A DNA stretch of 10,141 nt from Collinsella sp. (GTDB lineage: Bacteria; Actinomycetota; Coriobacteriia; Coriobacteriales; Coriobacteriaceae), in the NCBI GenBank assembly GCA_019419585.1, contig DXZQ01000038.1:1-10141 (forward strand), read 5' to 3'. Positions 6,807-10,141 of the stretch are shown here, piece after piece; position 1 is the stretch's first letter; every line of letters starts with the position of its first letter. Under the pieces are notes generated by a model that was not told the DNA's origin, did no database searches, and saw only the letters and a list, made by a program, of their open reading frames with translations. Both the position numbers and the translations under genes were made by a program.

Positions 6807-7778
6807 ATGCGTTACAAGACAATGAAAAAATCCGGCGAGAAGATCTCTGCTATCACCGTCGGTACGTGGGCCATCGGCGGCAAGAACAGCATGGGCGGCG
6901 GCTACGGCGAGATTGACGACCAGGACTCCATCGAGGCAATCAAGGCCATGATCGATGGCGGCGTCAACCTGATCGATACCGCTCCCATCTACGGCGAGGG
7001 CCACTCCGAGGAGGTCGTTGGCAAGGCTATCGAGGGTATCCGCGACAAGGTTTTGATCGCCACGAAGTACGGCTCCTACATCGAGGACGGCAAGGGCGTT
7101 CACTGCAGCCGTCCCGATTCGGTCCTGCGCGAGTTCGATGCATCGCTCAAGCGCCTGAACACCGATTACGTCGACATGTACCTCATGCACTGGCCCGACG
7201 ACCTGGGCACTCCCATCGAGGACACGATGGCTTGCGTCAACAAGCTCAAGGAGCAGGGCGCGGTCCGCATGCTCGGCCTGTGCAACTCCGATAGGGCCCT
7301 CATCGAGCGCGCAAGCGCCGTTGCCGATATCGACATCGTGCAGCTTCCGTTCTCCATGGTCAATCAGTCGGCCCTCTCCGACCTCAAGTGGTGCGAGGAG
7401 AATAACATCGATGTCATGACGTGGGGCTCCCTGGGCGCAGGCATCCTTACCGGCGCCGTGCGCGAGAAGCCGAACTTCGATGAGAAGGACTTCCGCGCTA
7501 CCTTCTATCCGTTCTATCAGGAGCCCATGTTCTCCAAGATCCAGGAGTTCCTCAAGACCATGGACGTCTTGAGCGAAAAGTATGGCAAGCCGCTGGCCCA
7601 GATCGCCATTAACTGGAGCACGCAGAGGAGCTTTGTCTCCACCGCGCTCACCGGTGTTCGAAAGGTGTCCGAGGCTCAGGAGAACTGCGCCGCCTTTGAG
7701 TGGAGCCTGAGCGACGAGGATATCGCTCTGCTCGATGCGGAGCTCACGCGCCTCGAGATCACCGAGGCAGTCGCATAG
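6807..7778 (+). CDS. Aldo/keto reductase (AKR11/IolS-like)
   Basis: This 323-residue (alpha/beta)8 oxidoreductase should reduce an aldehyde or ketone with NADPH. The complete catalytic tetrad is visible: Asp57 and Tyr62 (NLIDTAPIYGEG), Lys87 (IATKYG) and His128 (YLMHWPDD). The opening GTWAIGG (19-25) and the SEEVVGKAI block (67-75) resemble the IolS/AKR11 group. The start ATG 6807 follows AGGAGGA (6794-6800), located in the final codons of the MDR gene, with only 2 nt between stop and start. The same frame stays open upstream to ATG 6756 inside the MDR gene, but that start has no ribosome site. It is the last gene of the operon and is followed by two hairpins and an intrinsic terminator. A role in disposing of an aldehyde released by the aldolase, or in reducing a keto intermediate, is inference. 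Confidence 0.88.
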   Translation: MRYKTMKKSGEKISAITVGTWAIGGKNSMGGGYGEIDDQDSIEAIKAMIDGGVNLIDTAPIYGEGHSEEVVGKAIEGIRDKVLIATKYGSYIEDGKGVHCSRPDSVLREFDASLKRLNTDYVDMYLMHWPDDLGTPIEDTMACVNKLKEQGAVRMLGLCNSDRALIERASAVADIDIVQLPFSMVNQSALSDLKWCEENNIDVMTWGSLGAGILTGAVREKPNFDEKDFRATFYPFYQEPMFSKIQEFLKTMDVLSEKYGKPLAQIAINWSTQRSFVSTALTGVRKVSEAQENCAAFEWSLSDEDIALLDAELTRLEITEAVA

Positions 7779-7791
7779 CTCACCTTGCTAT

Positions 7792-7827
7792 TGCCCGGGG
7801 CGCGCGTCGTTTTGCGTGCCTCGGGCA
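7792..7827 (+). other. GC-rich hairpin preceding the operon terminator
   Basis: A 14-bp stem forms between 7792-7805 (TGCCCGGGGCGCGC) and 7814-7827 (GCGTGCCTCGGGCA), with two G-U pairs and an 8-nt loop. It starts 13 nt after the aldo/keto reductase stop. It has no T-run of its own, and the true terminator begins 2 nt later. Such a stem can protect the 3' end of the operon mRNA; that role is inferred. Confidence 0.55.
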
Positions 7828-7829
7828 TT

Positions 7830-7854
7830 GAGCCCATAACCTGGGCTCTTTTTT
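7830..7854 (+). terminator. Rho-independent terminator of the PTS operon
   Basis: GAGCCCA (7830-7836) pairs perfectly with TGGGCTC (7842-7848) around a 5-nt loop, followed by TTTTTT (7849-7854). It separates the nine-gene operon from the regulator gene, which then has its own promoter immediately downstream. Confidence 0.85.
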
Positions 7855-7865
7855 GGGCTACGCGA

Positions 7866-7893
7866 TTGGTCATATACCTTTTGCGGGTACTAT
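7866..7893 (+). promoter_or_regulatory. Promoter of the GntR regulator gene
   Basis: TTGGTC (7866-7871) and TACTAT (7888-7893) are separated by 16 nt and resemble -35 and -10 boxes. Transcription would begin near 7900, giving a leader of about 65 nt before ATG 7966. It follows directly after the operon terminator. Short repeats overlap both boxes, which fits autoregulation. Confidence 0.55.
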
Positions 7894-7915
7894 GACCTTA
7901 TGACCTTGTACTATG
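7868..7915. repeat. Cluster of short direct and inverted repeats over the regulator promoter
   Basis: GGTCATA (7868-7874) is inverted relative to two TATGACC copies (7891-7897 and 7899-7905). The latter lie within a perfect tandem duplication of TATGACCT (7891-7906). GTACTATG occurs at 7887-7894 and again at 7908-7915, exactly 21 nt apart, two helical turns. GGTCATATACC (7868-7878) shares ATATACC with the candidate operator before the PTS operon (139-145). The arrangement looks like a multi-site operator for the adjacent GntR protein; binding is inferred. Confidence 0.5.
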
Positions 7916-7965
7916 GAGCATACAAGCGGCAAGCGAGCTGCTGTCGAGTGGGGAGTTTGAACATC

Positions 7966-8685
7966 ATGAGCCAGCTTGAGATGCCGCTGTATCAACAGAT
8001 ATACGACGAGATTAAGCATGCGATTGACAACGGCATATATGTTCCGGGGGATAAGATCCCAACCGAGACGGAGCTATCGACCAAGTACGCCGTGAGTCGC
8101 ATTACGGTGCGACGCGCGATCGAGGATCTGAGCGCGGCAGGTTTTTTGGTAAAGCGACGCGGTTTGGGCACGTTTGTTTGCGAACCGCGTATGCGCAGGA
8201 AGCTGCTGCAAGGTGGCCTGCCCCAGAGCTTTAGCGAGATTTGCCGCAAGAGCGGTCGCGTTCCTGGTGCAAAGCTCATCAATCGCGAAATCGTCGTTGC
8301 TCGCCAGGACGAGCGCGAGTTCTTTGGGCTCGATGAGGACGACCTTGTCTTGCATGTTCAGCGTCTGCGTACGGCCGATGAGCAGCCCATATTCGAAGAG
8401 AACATGTGTCTTCCCTACGTTGAGAACAAGGAGCTCGCAAGGTGCGACCTTCAGGGTAATTCGCTCTATGAGCTGCTGGACGAATTTTATGGAAGGAAGC
8501 CGGTGCAGAACCAGAAGGTTCTGGTCGAAGCCATGGGCGCGTCGAGTGAGCGCGCGGGCCGTTTACAGGTGCCTGTTTCCGAGCCGCTGCTGTTCATCAC
8601 GACATATGCCCTCGATCAAGATGACAAGCCTGTCTATATTGGCCGTCAGTACTTTATCGGTTCGCGCTACATGCTCGATCTCTAG
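7966..8685 (+). CDS. GntR-family transcriptional regulator, HutC subfamily (UTRA domain)
   Basis: This 239-residue DNA-binding regulator has an N-terminal winged helix: PLYQQIYDEIK (7-17), PGDKIPTETELSTKYAVSRITVRRAI (27-52, with the recognition helix around 43-53) and GFLVKRRGLGTFV (59-71). This is followed by a ligand-binding UTRA domain (about 85-235), which in this subfamily usually senses a sugar phosphate or related metabolite. ATG 7966 is chosen because GGGGAG (7950-7955) precedes it and because the family motif begins within ten residues. An in-frame ATG at 7900 would fall at the predicted transcription start and adds a tail atypical for the family. The gene has its own promoter after the operon terminator and ends before a strong terminator. 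It is the probable repressor of the PTS operon and of itself, induced by a pathway intermediate; the target is inferred from proximity and shared operator-like sequence. Confidence 0.9.
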   Translation: MSQLEMPLYQQIYDEIKHAIDNGIYVPGDKIPTETELSTKYAVSRITVRRAIEDLSAAGFLVKRRGLGTFVCEPRMRRKLLQGGLPQSFSEICRKSGRVPGAKLINREIVVARQDEREFFGLDEDDLVLHVQRLRTADEQPIFEENMCLPYVENKELARCDLQGNSLYELLDEFYGRKPVQNQKVLVEAMGASSERAGRLQVPVSEPLLFITTYALDQDDKPVYIGRQYFIGSRYMLDL

Positions 8686-8712
8686 TAGCTAGCTTGCATA
8701 GCGCTTGTTTAC

Positions 8713-8744
8713 AGCCCGGTTGCCCCTTGGCAGCCGGGCTTTTT
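8713..8744 (+). terminator. Rho-independent terminator of the gntR gene
   Basis: AGCCCGGTTGCC (8713-8724) pairs with GGCAGCCGGGCT (8729-8740) as a 12-bp stem with one G-U pair and a 4-nt CCTT loop. It runs into TTTTT (8740-8744). It lies 27 nt after the regulator stop codon and isolates this locus from prmC. Confidence 0.9.
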
Positions 8745-8844
8745 GCATGCGTTGTTTGATTTGGAGAGAGATGTCGCGGAATTTGGGGAGAGACGGCGTG
8801 TTGAGATGGTGATGGCACCTCAAGTTGCCTGCTTTTTCGCATTG

Positions 8845-8876
8845 TTGAGAGACAGATGCCATCGCTGCTTTAGAAT
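8845..8876 (+). promoter_or_regulatory. Possible prmC promoter
   Basis: TAGAAT (8871-8876) is a good -10 match placed about 27 nt before ATG 8903. The nearest -35-like element, TTGAGA (8845-8850), gives a 20-nt spacer, longer than ideal. A promoter is needed here because a terminator closes the preceding gene. If correct, the prmC leader would be only about 20 nt and lacks a clear Shine-Dalgarno sequence. The rest of the gap 8745-8902 shows no convincing gene. Confidence 0.3.
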
Positions 8877-8902
8877 CGCTAGGCGATACCCGGACCCGCT
8901 TT

Positions 8903-10105
8903 ATGGAGTGTGCCATAGCAGCTAAGAAAGACTGGACAGTGAAAGAATGCCTTGATTGGACGGCCGATTATCTCGGTTCCCACGGCATTGAGCGTCCTCG
9001 TCTCTCGGTCGAATGGTTGCTCTCGGCGGCGACGGGGCTAACGCGCGTCGGGATTTACACCAACTTCGATACGCCGCTGACGGCAGATGAGCTCTCCTTT
9101 ATGCATCAGGCCGTAGCGCGTCGCGCGAAGGGCGAGCCGTTGCAGTACATTTCGGGCGAAACTTCCTTCAGGACTATCGATGTTGCCTGTGAACCCGGCG
9201 TGCTCATTCCGCGTCCCGAGACGGAAGTGCTGGTCGAGGAGGTGCTTGCCTATCTTGACCAAGAGGTGTTGGGCAACGATGAGCGGGAGCAGAGAGTTCG
9301 CGTTGAACTGCCCTGGAATGACGAGGTCGAAGCCGCGCGTCGTGCCGAGGCTGAGGCGGCGGCAAAACAAGCCGCGGATGATGCCGATGATTTGCAGCAA
9401 GATGGTCCCGATGAAGGGACGTTTGGTCATATTGAGCCAGACGAGCTCAATGATGAGCCGGAAGAATCCCTCGAGCCTGTGTCGGATGGCGTCTTGGACA
9501 AAGGTATGGCCGAGTCTTCTGCCGCGGATGACGGTTCGATTCCCGATGCCGAGCCTCGTTGCGCGAGAGTTTTGGAAGTGGGCTGCGGCACGGGCTGCAT
9601 CTCTCTTTCCATTGCGGCGGAACGCGCTGGGCGCGTGGTGTGCATAGCGACCGATATCGAGCCGCGTGCCGTGGCGCTTGCAACCAAGAATCGCGAGAGC
9701 CTGGACATCGCCCCCGAGAGGGTAGACATTCGTCTAGGAAATCTGGTTTCCCCTCTTGATCGCGAGAGCGAATGGGGGACGTTTGACGTATTGGTTTCGA
9801 ACCCTCCCTACAATCCCACGAAGGTGATGGACGAGCTTCCTCACGAGGTGGCCGATTTTGAGCCGCACCTGGCACTTGACGGCGGATGCGACGGCCTGGA
9901 TATTTTCCGCCGCCTTCTTAATGCTGCTCCCTATATGCTTCGCGAGGGCGGTCTTTTTATCTGCGAGCTCTTTGAGAAGGCGTGCGATCCGGCGGCTCAG
10001 CTGTGTCGCGAGGCGGGATTGGGAGATGTGCGCATTGTGGAGGATCTGACCGGTCGTCCTCGCATCGTTGCCGCCCGCGTGCTGGAAGCTTGTACGCGCG
10101 ATTAA
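8903..10105 (+). CDS. prmC: PrmC, peptide chain release factor N5-glutamine methyltransferase, with acidic insert
   Basis: This cytoplasmic SAM-dependent enzyme methylates the glutamine of the GGQ motif in release factors RF1 and RF2. The N-terminal helical domain (about 11-85) is followed by the linker GVLIPRPETEVLVE (99-112). The methyltransferase core has ARVLEVGCGTGCISLS (221-236) for SAM binding, ATDIEPRAV (249-257) and the hallmark VSNPPYNP (298-305), where NPPY contacts the target glutamine. The C-terminus keeps LDGGCDGLDIFRRLL (325-339). At 400 residues it is far longer than E. coli PrmC (277). The excess is an acidic, alanine-rich insert at about 122-219, between the domains, with no frame disturbance. 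ATG 8903 lacks a good ribosome site; GTG 8939 is an alternative start that would trim 12 residues. It is monocistronic on its 5' side. Confidence 0.93.
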   Translation: MECAIAAKKDWTVKECLDWTADYLGSHGIERPRLSVEWLLSAATGLTRVGIYTNFDTPLTADELSFMHQAVARRAKGEPLQYISGETSFRTIDVACEPGVLIPRPETEVLVEEVLAYLDQEVLGNDEREQRVRVELPWNDEVEAARRAEAEAAAKQAADDADDLQQDGPDEGTFGHIEPDELNDEPEESLEPVSDGVLDKGMAESSAADDGSIPDAEPRCARVLEVGCGTGCISLSIAAERAGRVVCIATDIEPRAVALATKNRESLDIAPERVDIRLGNLVSPLDRESEWGTFDVLVSNPPYNPTKVMDELPHEVADFEPHLALDGGCDGLDIFRRLLNAAPYMLREGGLFICELFEKACDPAAQLCREAGLGDVRIVEDLTGRPRIVAARVLEACTRD

Positions 10106-10141
10106 TGCAGGTATGCGTCCTATAGTGCGCTTTTGCACCAT

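Noticed and set aside
5590..6822. Open frame of about 410 codons on the - strand across the MDR dehydrogenase gene
   Set aside because: It is antisense to a gene with intact catalytic motifs, and the translation has no family features.
7830..7860. Alternative pairing of AGCCCA (7831-7836) with a second TGGGCT (7854-7859), suggesting an attenuator switch
   Set aside because: The second copy is transcribed only after the T-run, too late to prevent terminator folding. The duplication is probably incidental.
8743..8925. Small + strand frame of about 60 codons between the gntR terminator and prmC
   Set aside because: It would start with TTG inside the terminator T-run, has no ribosome site, and overlaps the prmC start in another frame.
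10106..10141. Start of another gene, or a TATAGT promoter box (10121-10126), at the right edge
   Set aside because: Only 36 nt remain after prmC. ATG 10113 has no clear ribosome site and there is no -35 at a normal distance, so nothing can be supported.

Overview
The window reads as a chromosomal segment of a moderately GC-rich bacterium. The codon style, a mannose-family PTS operon under a HutC-type GntR regulator, and strong AGGAGG ribosome sites suggest a gut actinobacterium of the Coriobacteriia (Collinsella-like). That placement is inference from general appearance, not from a marker gene. All convincing genes lie on the + strand.

Region 1 (1-215) is a gene-free, relatively AT-rich control region. 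It carries two overlapping palindromes (88-107), a TATA-rich promoter-like stretch containing the palindrome GTATATAC (137-144), and a possible 5'-UTR hairpin (159-182).

Region 2 (216-7778) is a compact nine-gene catabolic operon: PTS EIIA, PTS EIIB, class II ketose-phosphate aldolase, a TIM-barrel sugar-phosphate isomerase/epimerase, PTS EIIC, PTS EIID, a mannitol-phosphate-dehydrogenase-like polyol dehydrogenase, a zinc-type MDR dehydrogenase and an aldo/keto reductase. Gaps are 2-77 nt, with two stop/start overlaps. The operon closes with two tandem hairpins, the second a textbook intrinsic terminator (7830-7854). The four EII subunits should import and phosphorylate a sugar or polyol. The dehydrogenases and the epimerase would then bring it to a ketose phosphate, which the aldolase splits into triose units. 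No sugar kinase is present. The substrate cannot be named from sequence; a ketose or hexitol feeding a ketose-1-phosphate is the most economical reading.

Region 3 (7855-8744) holds a GntR/HutC-family regulator with its own promoter. That promoter is embedded in a dense set of short direct and inverted repeats, and the gene ends at a strong terminator (8713-8744). It is the likely local repressor of the PTS operon.

Region 4 (8745-10141) is unrelated housekeeping: prmC, the release-factor glutamine methyltransferase. It is enlarged to 400 residues by an acidic, low-complexity insert of about 95 residues between its two domains. The last 36 bases hold no supported gene.

I do not see a defence system, CRISPR array, RNA gene or mobile element. 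The points most worth a second look are the split-PTS pathway with unassigned substrate, the PrmC insert, and the two candidate operator regions.
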